Shown one piece after another: positions 36,826 to 45,609 of a stretch of DNA of 64,000 bases. The stretch lies in contig NZ_JANCMW010000017.1 of assembly GCF_029207565.1 (NCBI RefSeq), forward strand, positions 1 to 64,000, in the 5' to 3' direction. A program made the position numbers and the translations under genes. The notes below the pieces were generated by a model, which saw nothing but the letters and a program-made list of their open reading frames with translations, was not told the origin of the DNA and did no database searches. Numbering within the stretch: the first letter of the stretch is position 1; the number at the start of each line of letters is the position of its first letter. This stretch comes from Marinobacter iranensis. Its GTDB lineage: Bacteria > Pseudomonadota > Gammaproteobacteria > Pseudomonadales > Oleiphilaceae.

Positions 36826-37379
36826 TGTCTCTTTGTCCTCCAGGCCCTCAGGCTCCAGACACCGATGTAATGGGCGCCACTGAAAATGGCTGAAGCCGTT
36901 ACCAACAGAATCCCCACTTCAACAACCCAGGGCTGCATCGGCAAGCCCGCCAGCAAAATGATGATCGCCAGAGCAACGAGAATCTGGATCAGGGTGTTGA
37001 ATTTGCCGGGAAGGCTCGGCTGCATATCAAAGCGGCCGACACTGTAATGGTACACCAGCCCGCCACACACAATGAGGATATCCCGCCCCAACACCAGCCA
37101 GAACAGCCATGGGGGCAGCACTCCAGTCAGCACAAGCATCAGGTAGGCGGTAATCAGCAGGGCCTTGTCGGCCAGCGGGTCGGCAATGGCACCAAGGCGG
37201 GTCCGCCAGTTGAAATGGCGCGCCAGGAACCCGTCAAAGGCATCCGTTGCCGCGGCAACGAAAAATATAATCAGGGCAAAGCGGTATTCCTTGGCCATCA
37301 GGGCGGCGGCAAAAGGGGCAATCAGCAGAATGCGCACAAACGTCAGCGCATTGGGAATCCAGCGCCAGCGGTACGTCAT
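36822..37379 (-). CDS. CDP-alcohol phosphatidyltransferase
   Basis: A 185-residue inner-membrane enzyme with five to six helices and the family motif D-G-x2-A-R-x8-G-x3-D-x3-D, seen as DGFLARHFNWRTRLGAIADP followed by LADK. It could be a second PgsA-like phosphatidylglycerophosphate synthase or a cardiolipin-type enzyme; sequence alone does not decide. It lies between the DUF2066 gene and hda in one leftward operon, an arrangement also seen in pseudomonads. Confidence 0.88.
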   Translation of the reverse strand: MTYRWRWIPNALTFVRILLIAPFAAALMAKEYRFALIIFFVAAATDAFDGFLARHFNWRTRLGAIADPLADKALLITAYLMLVLTGVLPPWLFWLVLGRDILIVCGGLVYHYSVGRFDMQPSLPGKFNTLIQILVALAIIILLAGLPMQPWVVEVGILLVTASAIFSGAHYIGVWSLRAWRTKRQ

Positions 37380-37412
37380 GACACGACTCCCCTCTTCCCG
37401 AACACCGCGATA

Positions 37413-38732
37413 TTATTCCCCGTTTTCCGATTCAATCACCGAGGCCGGCTGCCAGCGATAATGGAGGACCTGATAGAGAGACTCAAACGCCTGCTCGGAT
37501 TCCTCCTGATCAACCAGCAAAGGCTGGTAGACAAACAACGGGTTCGCCGAAGCCGCCGCATTGTCCGCGCTGTCCTCTGCCAGGGCGATACCTCCCTCCG
37601 GCGCCTGCTGGACCGTTTGCTCCGCCGGCTGGCTGCCTGATTGATCATCCTCTTCGCGAGTGGGCATCCGGGAAACTTCGGCATCGGAAAGCGGAACCAG
37701 CCTTGGGTCCAGGGCAATATACTGCTTCAGTTGCTCCATTTCCCCGGAAAAGGCCACCCGAAGCGTCAGTTGGTCGTCCCTGGCCCTGGTGGCACCAGCC
37801 TCAACAACCGGAGACAGGTTCTTGAGCGCGCCATTCACATTGGCATAATCCTTCAGATTGGTCACCCCATGCACCACGATATCCACCTGAGGAGATTCGC
37901 CTACCTCGCTGCCAGCCACAGCGTACCGGTCCGCAAACATCTCAGCCCAGCGCCCGACGACAGCTGCCGCCAGTGCCTCCGGTGTATCAGCAGTGACTGA
38001 TTGCTCCGCGCTATCCAGCCCCATACCATCGAACACCCAACCGGCACGCCACTGCGATCCTGACCGACTGACCCGTACCAGGGATATCAGGTCGTGCTCC
38101 ATGTCTTCGGAGGTGGTGCGGACACTGGATGTGAACTGGCCCCAGATATCCGATAACAGTTCCCGGTCATCCCGGTATCCGGCCGGTGGCAGGCTGACCG
38201 GCAGGCCACGGTCAACCGCTGCGTCCTGAAAGACACGGCGCCACTCAGCCCCGGCACCATCATTTTCATTGGCACGATGGACAAGGGTACGGCGCCCGCC
38301 TTCCTCCACCGCGATCCAGGCCAGCGTCAGGGGGCGGTTGGCCCCCCAGACCGGCGCATCCGCCGAGGCCAGCGCACGGTTGACACCAACAGCTCCGAAG
38401 TTCATGCGCAGGCGATGGTTTCCCTGGTCAGAACGCAGGAACTGATACGACTGCAACAGCGACTCGGCATCGCCCAGCAGCTCCTCGACACCTTCACTGC
38501 GCAGTACCTCCCGGGTTCCGGAGACGCGCACGAATACACGGCTGAGGCCGTCTGCGTAGCCCTGCTCCAGATCCTGTGGCTGGGAACTCGCGACAGGCAC
38601 TTCCACCGAGTAGAGGCCAGTGACGGTAACGGCGGCGGTTGGTGCCGCAATCAGCGCCAGAACACCGAATAACCGGAGTGACCGACGGATTATCTGCGCT
38701 GCCTGTATCGAGATTTTTCCTGAGTCTGGCAT
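37413..38732 (-). CDS. DUF2066 family exported protein
   Basis: A 439-residue protein with an N-terminal hydrophobic segment (LFGVLALIAAPTAAVTVTG, about 22-40) likely to be a signal peptide or anchor. DUF2066 starts soon after (YSVEVPVASSQPQDLEQGYA). The tail from about 345 is Gln/Ala/Glu-rich. The function is unknown. The start MPDSGKIS is preferred because AGGGTG precedes it and the hydrophobic segment then falls at a normal distance; 50 upstream in-frame codons look non-coding. Divergent from purM. Confidence 0.8.
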   Translation of the reverse strand: MPDSGKISIQAAQIIRRSLRLFGVLALIAAPTAAVTVTGLYSVEVPVASSQPQDLEQGYADGLSRVFVRVSGTREVLRSEGVEELLGDAESLLQSYQFLRSDQGNHRLRMNFGAVGVNRALASADAPVWGANRPLTLAWIAVEEGGRRTLVHRANENDGAGAEWRRVFQDAAVDRGLPVSLPPAGYRDDRELLSDIWGQFTSSVRTTSEDMEHDLISLVRVSRSGSQWRAGWVFDGMGLDSAEQSVTADTPEALAAAVVGRWAEMFADRYAVAGSEVGESPQVDIVVHGVTNLKDYANVNGALKNLSPVVEAGATRARDDQLTLRVAFSGEMEQLKQYIALDPRLVPLSDAEVSRMPTREEDDQSGSQPAEQTVQQAPEGGIALAEDSADNAAASANPLFVYQPLLVDQEESEQAFESLYQVLHYRWQPASVIESENGE

Positions 38733-38930
38733 GAAACACCCTGCAATTCGTCTGAATGGCGCATAGGATACACCAAGGCCCCTGGCGTGAGTAGCTAACC
38801 GGGATTGCGGAAAGTCAATGCAATTCCACACTGCCTGCATGATGGCAAAGATGGCAATTGCATTTGGAGCGCCGTTCCGCACCTGTTAAAATCCGCCGCC
38901 TGACCCACTGTCCAAACGGTTAATCACACC

Positions 38931-39995
38931 ATGAGCGAACAGAAGCCCTCCCTCACCTATCGTGATGCCGGCGTTGATATTGATGCCGGAAACGAACTCG
39001 TCGACCGGATCAAGGAAACAGCCGCTCGCACCCGTCGCCCGGAAGTCCTTGGCGGCCTCGGTGGCTTTGGCGCCATGGTTGCCATTCCGCCCGGCTACAA
39101 TGAGCCCGTTCTGGTATCGGGTACCGATGGGGTTGGCACCAAACTTCGCCTTGCCATGCAATTACAGAAGCATGACACCATTGGTATCGATCTTGTCGCC
39201 ATGTGCGTGAACGACCTGGTGGTGGGCGGGGCCGAACCGCTGTTCTTTCTGGACTATTACGCCACCGGCAAGCTTAACGTGGACGTGGCCGCCCAGGTTG
39301 TCGACGGTATTGGCCGCGGCTGTGAACAGGCAGGCTGCTCCCTGGTGGGCGGAGAGACCGCGGAAATGCCGGGCATGTACGAAGGCGACGATTACGACCT
39401 GGCTGGCTTCTGCGTGGGTGTGGCGGAGCGCGCTGAAATCATCGACGGCAGCCGTGTTCAGGCCGGCGACGTGCTGCTGGCACTGGGTTCTTCCGGCCCG
39501 CATTCCAACGGCTACTCACTGATCCGCAAGATTCTGGAAATCAGCAACGCTGACCTGAATCAGACCGTTGCAGAGGTAACACTTGCCGATGCGCTAATGG
39601 CGCCAACCCGCATCTATGTGAAGAACCTGCTTCAGCTCGCCCGCGAAGTGGACGTTCGTGCCCTCTCCCACATTACCGGCGGCGGCCTCCCGGAAAACAT
39701 TCCCCGGGTGTTGCCCGATGGCATGGTAGCGGCCATCGACACCGACAGCTGGAAACTGCCTCCTGTCTTCCAATGGCTGAAAGACGCTGGCGGAGTCGCC
39801 ACCGAGGAGATGTACCGCACCTTCAATTGCGGTGTCGGCATGATTGTCTGTATCCCGGCCAACCAGCGTGAACTGGCCCTCGATACCCTCAACGCCCTGG
39901 GCGAGAAAGTCTGGCAAATCGGCATTATCGAGGCCGCGGAAGACAACGCGGCATCCGCCTCAGTGCGCTATGCCCCGGGGCTCTTGTCGGCATGA
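38931..39995 (+). CDS. purM: Phosphoribosylformylglycinamidine cyclo-ligase
   Basis: A 354-residue AIR synthetase, step five of purine synthesis. Motifs: LTYRDAGVDIDAGN, VSGTDGVGTKLRLA, LVGGETAEMPGMY and the C-terminal HITGGGLPENIPRVLP. Its stop overlaps the purN start in ATGA, the usual purM-purN coupling. The upstream gap of nearly 200 bases shared with DUF2066 shows no further gene. Confidence 0.97.
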   Translation: MSEQKPSLTYRDAGVDIDAGNELVDRIKETAARTRRPEVLGGLGGFGAMVAIPPGYNEPVLVSGTDGVGTKLRLAMQLQKHDTIGIDLVAMCVNDLVVGGAEPLFFLDYYATGKLNVDVAAQVVDGIGRGCEQAGCSLVGGETAEMPGMYEGDDYDLAGFCVGVAERAEIIDGSRVQAGDVLLALGSSGPHSNGYSLIRKILEISNADLNQTVAEVTLADALMAPTRIYVKNLLQLAREVDVRALSHITGGGLPENIPRVLPDGMVAAIDTDSWKLPPVFQWLKDAGGVATEEMYRTFNCGVGMIVCIPANQRELALDTLNALGEKVWQIGIIEAAEDNAASASVRYAPGLLSA

Positions 39996-40672
39996 AGGCA
40001 GATTCCGTAACCGCACCACGCATCCTGGTTCTGGCGTCCGGCAGTGGCACGAATCTCCAGGCCCTGATCAACGCCAGCCGCGAGCGGGATTTCCCCGGCC
40101 AGATCGTCGCGGTAGGATGCAACCGCCCGGGCGCCTTTGCCCTGGAGCGGGCGGCCCAGGCGAATATCGACACCTTCACCGTGGACCACACCCGTTACAG
40201 CTCGCGGGAGGAGTTTGACGGTGCGCTGATGGCGGAAATTCGCCGCCACAACCCGGACCTGATCGTGCTGGCCGGATTCATGCGCATACTCACCACGGAT
40301 TTTGTGCGGGCCCTGCGTGGCACCATGCTCAACGTGCACCCGTCGTTGCTGCCGAAGTACACCGGCCTCGACACCCACAGGCGCGCACTGGAGGCCGGTG
40401 ACACGGCCCATGGTGTGTCTATCCACTTTGTCACCGAAGAGCTGGATGGCGGGCCGGTGATCGCCCAGGCGGAAGTCAGTGTTGCCCCGGACGACACCCC
40501 GGAATCCCTTGCCGAAAAGGTCCAGGAGAAAGAGCACCTGCTTTATCCCATTGTTGTACGCTGGTTCTGTGAAGGGCGTATCCAGCTTGGTACCGACTAT
40601 GTGGTTTTCGACGGCCAGCCGCTGAATCGCCCGCTGGTTCTTCCGGATGAAGGCGGGGCCACCACGGCCTGA
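39992..40672 (+). CDS. purN: Phosphoribosylglycinamide formyltransferase
   Basis: A 226-residue folate-dependent GAR transformylase, step three of purine synthesis. It opens with ILVLASGSGTNLQALI and has the catalytic Asn-His pair in LNVHPSLLPKYTG and the aspartate in TEELDGGPVI. Coupled to purM by a 4-base overlap. Confidence 0.96.
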   Translation: MKADSVTAPRILVLASGSGTNLQALINASRERDFPGQIVAVGCNRPGAFALERAAQANIDTFTVDHTRYSSREEFDGALMAEIRRHNPDLIVLAGFMRILTTDFVRALRGTMLNVHPSLLPKYTGLDTHRRALEAGDTAHGVSIHFVTEELDGGPVIAQAEVSVAPDDTPESLAEKVQEKEHLLYPIVVRWFCEGRIQLGTDYVVFDGQPLNRPLVLPDEGGATTA

Positions 40673-40769
40673 GTAAATATATCGTCATCTGCGGAAGCGG
40701 TCAGGCGCGCTAGACTGTCCGATATCAGGTGACAGGTACTCGCACCGACCGTGCAACCGGAGAACTCGT

Positions 40770-41510
40770 ATGCCCCAGAATCTCAGCCCCACAGCCCTGC
40801 CCGCCCTGCTGGCCGGGATACTGCTTTTCGGCGCTACTCTTGCACACGCCTCCGATGATCAGGAGGCCATTGCCCTCCATCCGATGGAGCTCAGCTACAA
40901 CGCCTCCCTGGACAAGGGCATATCCCTCAACGGGGATGCCCGCCGTATTCTGGAACAGCGGGACGATGGCACCTGGCACTTCCGTACAGATGTGAATTCT
41001 TTTGTCGCCGATATCGACGAGTCGCTGATTTTCCGCTGGGAGGACAACCATGTCGTTCCCCTGCGTTACCGCTATGAGCTTTCTGGTCTCCTGATCAGGG
41101 ACAGAAAGGAAGCGATCGACTTTGACTGGGACAATATGGAAGTCAGCGGGCACCACGAGGGCGACAGGTTTTCGATGAAACTGGAAGAAGGTGCCCTGGA
41201 CCCCATGGGCTACCAGCTACAACTCAGCCAGGACATCAAGGCCGGCAAGCGTGAGATGGTCTATCGCGTGATTGACAAGGGCGACTACGACACCGATCGC
41301 TTTGCGGTGGTTGACGAAGAAACACTGAGCGTCAACGGCAATACCTATAAGGCACTCAAAGCCGAGAAAGTCCGCGACAGCGGCAGCAAGCGCCAGTCCC
41401 TGATGTGGTTCGCACCAGAGCGTGACTACCTGCTCATCCGCTTCCTGCAGGTAGAACCGGATGGCAGCGAGTACGAACTGACCATCAGCGAGGCCACAAT
41501 CGATCGCTGA
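40770..41510 (+). CDS. DUF3108 family exported protein
   Basis: A 246-residue protein with a clear signal peptide (hydrophobic LPALLAGILLFGATL, cleavage likely after AHA near residue 26). The mature part is a beta-rich DUF3108 domain (LSYNASLDKGISLNGDARR onward). The function is unknown; a periplasmic location is expected. It follows purN by 97 bases on the same strand, an association also seen in pseudomonads. Confidence 0.82.
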   Translation: MPQNLSPTALPALLAGILLFGATLAHASDDQEAIALHPMELSYNASLDKGISLNGDARRILEQRDDGTWHFRTDVNSFVADIDESLIFRWEDNHVVPLRYRYELSGLLIRDRKEAIDFDWDNMEVSGHHEGDRFSMKLEEGALDPMGYQLQLSQDIKAGKREMVYRVIDKGDYDTDRFAVVDEETLSVNGNTYKALKAEKVRDSGSKRQSLMWFAPERDYLLIRFLQVEPDGSEYELTISEATIDR

Positions 41511-41522
41511 AGCAACGGCGCC

Positions 41523-42794
41523 TTACTCTTTGGCGTCTGCCCAGACCGCCTTCACCTCATCGGCGATAATGCGCAGCCCCTCGGCCACGCGCTCATCATC
41601 CTGTGAATAGGTTACCCGCAGGCACTGGTGTCGATGCTTCCAACCGTCGTCCGGCAATCCCGGGAAGAAATAATGCCCGGACACCACCAGCACACCTCGC
41701 TCCTTCAGCCGCTGATACAGCTCCAGGCTGGAGATGGGCAGATCCGGAAACCACAGCCACAGGAACATAGCGCCTTCCGGCTTGTGGACGTACCAATGAC
41801 AGCTGTCCTCACCCATGGCATCCCGGAACACCACAACCGCCCGCTCCATTTTGGCCTTGTAGAAGGGGCAGACCACATCCCGGCTGAGTGACAGGATCTC
41901 CCCGGAACGGACCAGCGGCTCCGCCAGCATGGCGCCAAAGCTGCCGGTGGCCAGGTTCATAATCGCATTGATGCTTGACAGCGCCTTGATAACGGGCTCC
42001 GCCGCGATGACGATACCGGTGCGCACGGCTGGCAGGCCAAACTTGGACAGACTCAGGCACAGTATGACCTGGTCATTCCAGTGGGGTGTTGCGTCCACAA
42101 ACAACAGATTCGGGAAGGGTGTGCCGTAGGCACCGTCCACAATCAGTGGGATGTTGTGCTGGCGCGCCATGGCTTCCAACCGGGCCAGTTCGTCATCGGT
42201 GACCACATTGCCTGTCGGGTTGGTGGGACGGGAAACACAGATGGCACCGGTTTCAGCAGTCACCTCAACCGCATCAAAATCCACGCGATACTTGAACTCG
42301 TGGGCATCGGTAAAGGAAATGTCCGGTTGCACGGCATGGAACAATCCGGGCTCGATACCCGCGTCGGCATAACCGATGTATTCGGGCGCCAGGGGCAGCA
42401 GGATGTGCTTGTGCACTCCGTTGCCATAGTCACCACCGAACATATTGAACAGCATGAAGAAGGCGGCCTGGCTACCATTTGTAAGGGCGATATTTTCCGG
42501 TTTCAGGCCCCAGCCATATTCCCGGTTCAACAACTCCGCCAGCGAGGCAATAAACTGCTTCTCGCCCTGGGGCGGGTCGTAGATGCCCACCAGTCTGCGT
42601 GTATCAGTATCGCTTTGGGCCATATCCGCCAGTATCTGCTGGACACGCTCCTGGATCTCGGGAATATGGCCGGGATTGCCCCCGCCCATCATGATCATGT
42701 CGTCGCCGGAGGCCAGGGCGTTGCCCAGGTCGTCCATCAGGGAGGTTATGCCCGCATCCGCGGTAAATTTCCGACCGAACGAGGAAAGTTTCAT
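41523..42794 (-). CDS. avtA: Valine-pyruvate aminotransferase
   Basis: A 423-residue fold-type I PLP aminotransferase. The PLP lysine lies in SLSKFGLPAVRTG; other family landmarks are MMGGGNPGHIPEI (about 35-47), NGSQAAFFMLFNMF, SRPTNPTGNV and VDGAYGTPFPN. AvtA exchanges amino groups between valine and pyruvate/alanine. Length and N-terminal GGGNPGHIP fit AvtA rather than AlaA or AspC. Converges on the DUF3108 gene. Confidence 0.9.
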   Translation of the reverse strand: MKLSSFGRKFTADAGITSLMDDLGNALASGDDMIMMGGGNPGHIPEIQERVQQILADMAQSDTDTRRLVGIYDPPQGEKQFIASLAELLNREYGWGLKPENIALTNGSQAAFFMLFNMFGGDYGNGVHKHILLPLAPEYIGYADAGIEPGLFHAVQPDISFTDAHEFKYRVDFDAVEVTAETGAICVSRPTNPTGNVVTDDELARLEAMARQHNIPLIVDGAYGTPFPNLLFVDATPHWNDQVILCLSLSKFGLPAVRTGIVIAAEPVIKALSSINAIMNLATGSFGAMLAEPLVRSGEILSLSRDVVCPFYKAKMERAVVVFRDAMGEDSCHWYVHKPEGAMFLWLWFPDLPISSLELYQRLKERGVLVVSGHYFFPGLPDDGWKHRHQCLRVTYSQDDERVAEGLRIIADEVKAVWADAKE

Positions 42795-42864
42795 GGTGCC
42801 TTGTCTGTACCGGTTTAAAAGGGGTTATCACTCCAGTGTAGGACAGAGCCGGCAGAGCCGCCGG

Positions 42865-43464
42865 TCAGTCGTTCAGGGAGATCCCAAGGTTACTCACGCC
42901 ATCGTTGGCAGCGTCGTCACGGATACGCTCAACGAACTGGCTGGTGGGGGTACGCTGGCGCTTGAGGGCAAGGACAATGTCCCGCTGGAACACTTTGTCC
43001 TCTTTCATCAGCGGGTGCTGGTCCAGCACCCGGACCAGTTCGTCCTCTTCCAGGCCTTCCCCTTCGGAAAGCTCGATAAAGTTCATCACCGTTGCCGTGG
43101 CCATTTGTGAGGCGTCGGTTGCGCGGTGCTTACCGGGATTAAGTCGGTTCAGCAGTGCCTGTTCCAGCAACTGGCAGAAATCGAAAGCCGGGTACACGCC
43201 GTATGCATCGTAGGCGTTTACGTCTGGTGACAGGGCTTCCAGTTTCGCCAGTAGCTGGGGAATAGCTGCTTCGGAGGCGTCTTTTTGCAGCATGCCCCAG
43301 CCCAGATCGAGCAACTGGCGCATTTTAGCGCCGGTTTTCAGCTCAACCGCATCTGCGAACAGGGCGTAGTTGGGGAAGGAGCGCTCCGCGAGGGCCATCA
43401 GGAAGGTGAATTCCCGCCAGCCCTGTAGTTGTGATACCGCTTTCAGAAACTGATTGGCATTCAC
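42865..43464 (-). CDS. YjaG family protein (DUF416)
   Basis: A 199-residue all-helical cytoplasmic protein of DUF416. Family features include the N-terminal GWREFTFLMALAERSFPNYA and central YGVYPAFDFCQLLEQAL. The function is unknown. It lies 54 bases after dcd and 70 before avtA on the same strand. Confidence 0.82.
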   Translation of the reverse strand: MNANQFLKAVSQLQGWREFTFLMALAERSFPNYALFADAVELKTGAKMRQLLDLGWGMLQKDASEAAIPQLLAKLEALSPDVNAYDAYGVYPAFDFCQLLEQALLNRLNPGKHRATDASQMATATVMNFIELSEGEGLEEDELVRVLDQHPLMKEDKVFQRDIVLALKRQRTPTSQFVERIRDDAANDGVSNLGISLND

Positions 43465-43519
43465 TGTGGATGTCTCCTGAGGGTGTTGCTTGCCGGGGAT
43501 CTGTGCGTGGCGGAGCCAC

Positions 43520-44086
43520 TCATGTTCGCGGCAGGGTCACACCCGTCTGACCCAGGTATTTTCCGCCCCGGTCCTTGTAGCTGGTGTCGCAGATTTCATC
43601 GGATTCGAAGAACAGCATCTGGGCGACGCCTTCGTTGGCGTAGATTTTGGCCGGCAGGTTGGTGGTGTTGGAAAACTCCAGGGTGACCTGCCCTTCCCAC
43701 TCGGGTTCCAGCGGTGTGACGTTGACGATGATGCCACAACGCGCGTAGGTGGATTTGCCCAGGCAGATGGTCAGTACGCTGCGGGGGATACGGAAGTATT
43801 CCACGGTGCGTGCCAGGGCGAAGGAGTTGGGCGGGATGATGCAGACGTCGCCGGTGTAGTTCACAAAGCTGTTTTCGTCGAAGTTTTTGGGGTCGACGGT
43901 GGCTGAGTGGACGTTGGTGAAGATTTTGAATTCGTTGCTGCAACGGACATCGTAGCCGTAGCTGGATGTGCCATAGGAGATTACGCGGCCTTTTTCGGTT
44001 TCGCGGACCTGATCGTACTCGAAGGGTTCAATCATGCCTTGATCCCGGGACATCCGGCGAATCCAGTGGTCGGATTTGATGCTCAT
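43520..44086 (-). CDS. dcd: dCTP deaminase
   Basis: A 188-residue enzyme that turns dCTP into dUTP, the main source of dTMP precursor in proteobacteria. It shows SSYGYDVRC near residue 40, the nucleotide-binding GKSTYARCG and the catalytic glutamate region TPLEPEWEGQVTLEFSN. Length fits monofunctional Dcd. Palindrome C lies upstream, between it and apbC. Confidence 0.95.
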   Translation of the reverse strand: MSIKSDHWIRRMSRDQGMIEPFEYDQVRETEKGRVISYGTSSYGYDVRCSNEFKIFTNVHSATVDPKNFDENSFVNYTGDVCIIPPNSFALARTVEYFRIPRSVLTICLGKSTYARCGIIVNVTPLEPEWEGQVTLEFSNTTNLPAKIYANEGVAQMLFFESDEICDTSYKDRGGKYLGQTGVTLPRT

Positions 44087-44191
44087 GGGTGACGTCTCGT
44101 ATCCATAAAAAAGAGAGGCGGTAGTTTACCTGTTCGGTTTTTGTCTGTCGAAGCTTTGGCCTCTTGAATCCCACCTTTAGTTTTGGGGGCT

Positions 44192-44297
44192 GCAAGAACA
44201 GGCAGGGCCTTCCGAAACACGCCGTTAATACGTCCATGTAGGCTTGAGAAAAACATCCATGTTTTTCACAGTTTCGGAAGGCCCTGCCTGTTCTTGC
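44192..44297 (+). repeat. Long palindrome copy C: 27-bp arms around a 52-nt core
   Basis: The arms 44192-44218 and 44271-44297 are perfect 27-bp reverse complements. The 52-nt core begins ACGC and ends CACA like copy D and contains the same landmarks in order: CGTCCATG, GCTTG, then AAAAACATCCATGTTTTT. The second hairpin has an 8-bp A/T stem here where copies A and D are GC-rich. The arm sequence is unrelated to A or D. It starts 20 bases downstream of the apbC stop and ends 105 bases before the dcd start. Confidence 0.9.
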
Positions 44298-44316
44298 GAT
44301 CTGACTGTTACGTGGA

Positions 44317-45417
44317 TCAGTGTTCGGTTACGGAAACACTGGAAATAGAGCCCGTCAGGTTTCTTTCACGGGTGGAAAGTTCCGCGCCTACCCTTCGGGC
44401 GATGTCCTTGTAGCGTCTTGCCACTTCCGAGTCCGGCTCTGCCACCACTGAGGGCCTGCCGCCATCGGTCTGTTCGCGGATGGTCATGTGCAGTGGCAGC
44501 TGGCCGAGTAGCGTGGTGTCGTATTCTTCGGCGATGCGCTCGCCGCCGCCGTGGCCGAAGAGGGGTTCTTCGTGGCCGCAGTTGCTGCAGATGTGGACGC
44601 TCATGTTTTCCACCACACCCAGCACGGGGATTTCCACCTTGCGGAACATTTCGATGCCTTTCTTGCCATCCAGCAGGGCGATGTCCTGGGGGGTGGTGAC
44701 GATGACGGCACCGGTAACCGGGACTTTCTGGGCGATGGTGAGCTGGATGTCGCCGGTGCCCGGGGGCATGTCGAGGATGAGGTAGTCCAGTTCGTTCCAC
44801 AAGGTCTGCTGCAGCAGCTGCATGACGGCGCCGCTGACCATGGGGCCGCGCCAGACCATGGGGGTTTTGTCGGTGACGACGAAGGCCATGGAGTTGGCCT
44901 GCAGGCCGTGGGCTTCCATGGGGACGAAGTATTTGTTCTCGCGGGTGTCGGGGCGTTTGCCTTCGGGGACGCCCAGCATCATGCCGATGCTGGGGCCGTA
45001 GATATCGGCGTCGAGGATGCCCACGCGGGCGCCTTCGGCGTGCAGGGCCAGGGCCAGGTTGACAGCGGTGGTGGATTTGCCCACGCCGCCCTTGCCGGAG
45101 GCCACGGCAATGATGTTTTTCACGCCGGGCACGGACTGGATGTCTTTCTGGCCCTTGTGGGAGTGGATGCGCTGCCCCACGTGGGCATCCACGCTCTCGA
45201 CACCTTCGACGTCGTCCAGGGCGTTGGTGAGCAGTTCTTTCAGGGCGCCCGCGATGCCCTTCGAAGGGTATGGCAGCTCAATCATGACGGTGACTTTGCC
45301 ACTCTCGTCCGCCGTCAGGGACTTCACGGCACCCAGTTCGTACAGATCCTTGCCGAGATAGGGGTCGCGGTACTGTTTTACGGCGGTTTCCAGTGCGTGC
45401 TGTGAAATCTGGGCCAT
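44317..45417 (-). CDS. apbC: Iron-sulfur cluster carrier ATPase ApbC (Mrp)
   Basis: A 366-residue protein with an N-terminal MIP18/DUF59 domain (about 1-85), a P-loop ATPase domain with deviant Walker A ASGKGGVGKST (about 106-116), and the CxxC motif in HICSNCGHEE, where a bridging Fe-S cluster binds. It stores and delivers Fe-S clusters. It is divergent from metG, as in many gammaproteobacteria. Confidence 0.93.
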   Translation of the reverse strand: MAQISQHALETAVKQYRDPYLGKDLYELGAVKSLTADESGKVTVMIELPYPSKGIAGALKELLTNALDDVEGVESVDAHVGQRIHSHKGQKDIQSVPGVKNIIAVASGKGGVGKSTTAVNLALALHAEGARVGILDADIYGPSIGMMLGVPEGKRPDTRENKYFVPMEAHGLQANSMAFVVTDKTPMVWRGPMVSGAVMQLLQQTLWNELDYLILDMPPGTGDIQLTIAQKVPVTGAVIVTTPQDIALLDGKKGIEMFRKVEIPVLGVVENMSVHICSNCGHEEPLFGHGGGERIAEEYDTTLLGQLPLHMTIREQTDGGRPSVVAEPDSEVARRYKDIARRVGAELSTRERNLTGSISSVSVTEH

Positions 45418-45609
45418 CGGACTCTCCGGGGTAATCTCTGCGCGTTCCTGTTCACAAGTATTAGCGCTGAAAGCGGGTGTTTCGGATGAAAAAACTTTGC
45501 TTGGAAGGTATCATCTGTGCCCGTTTCTGGCCATAACGAGTTTTGATCCTGAGCAAGGCCGGCAAACGCGAACGCCCAACTCCTGACGAATGAAGGTTCG
45601 GACCAAAAC

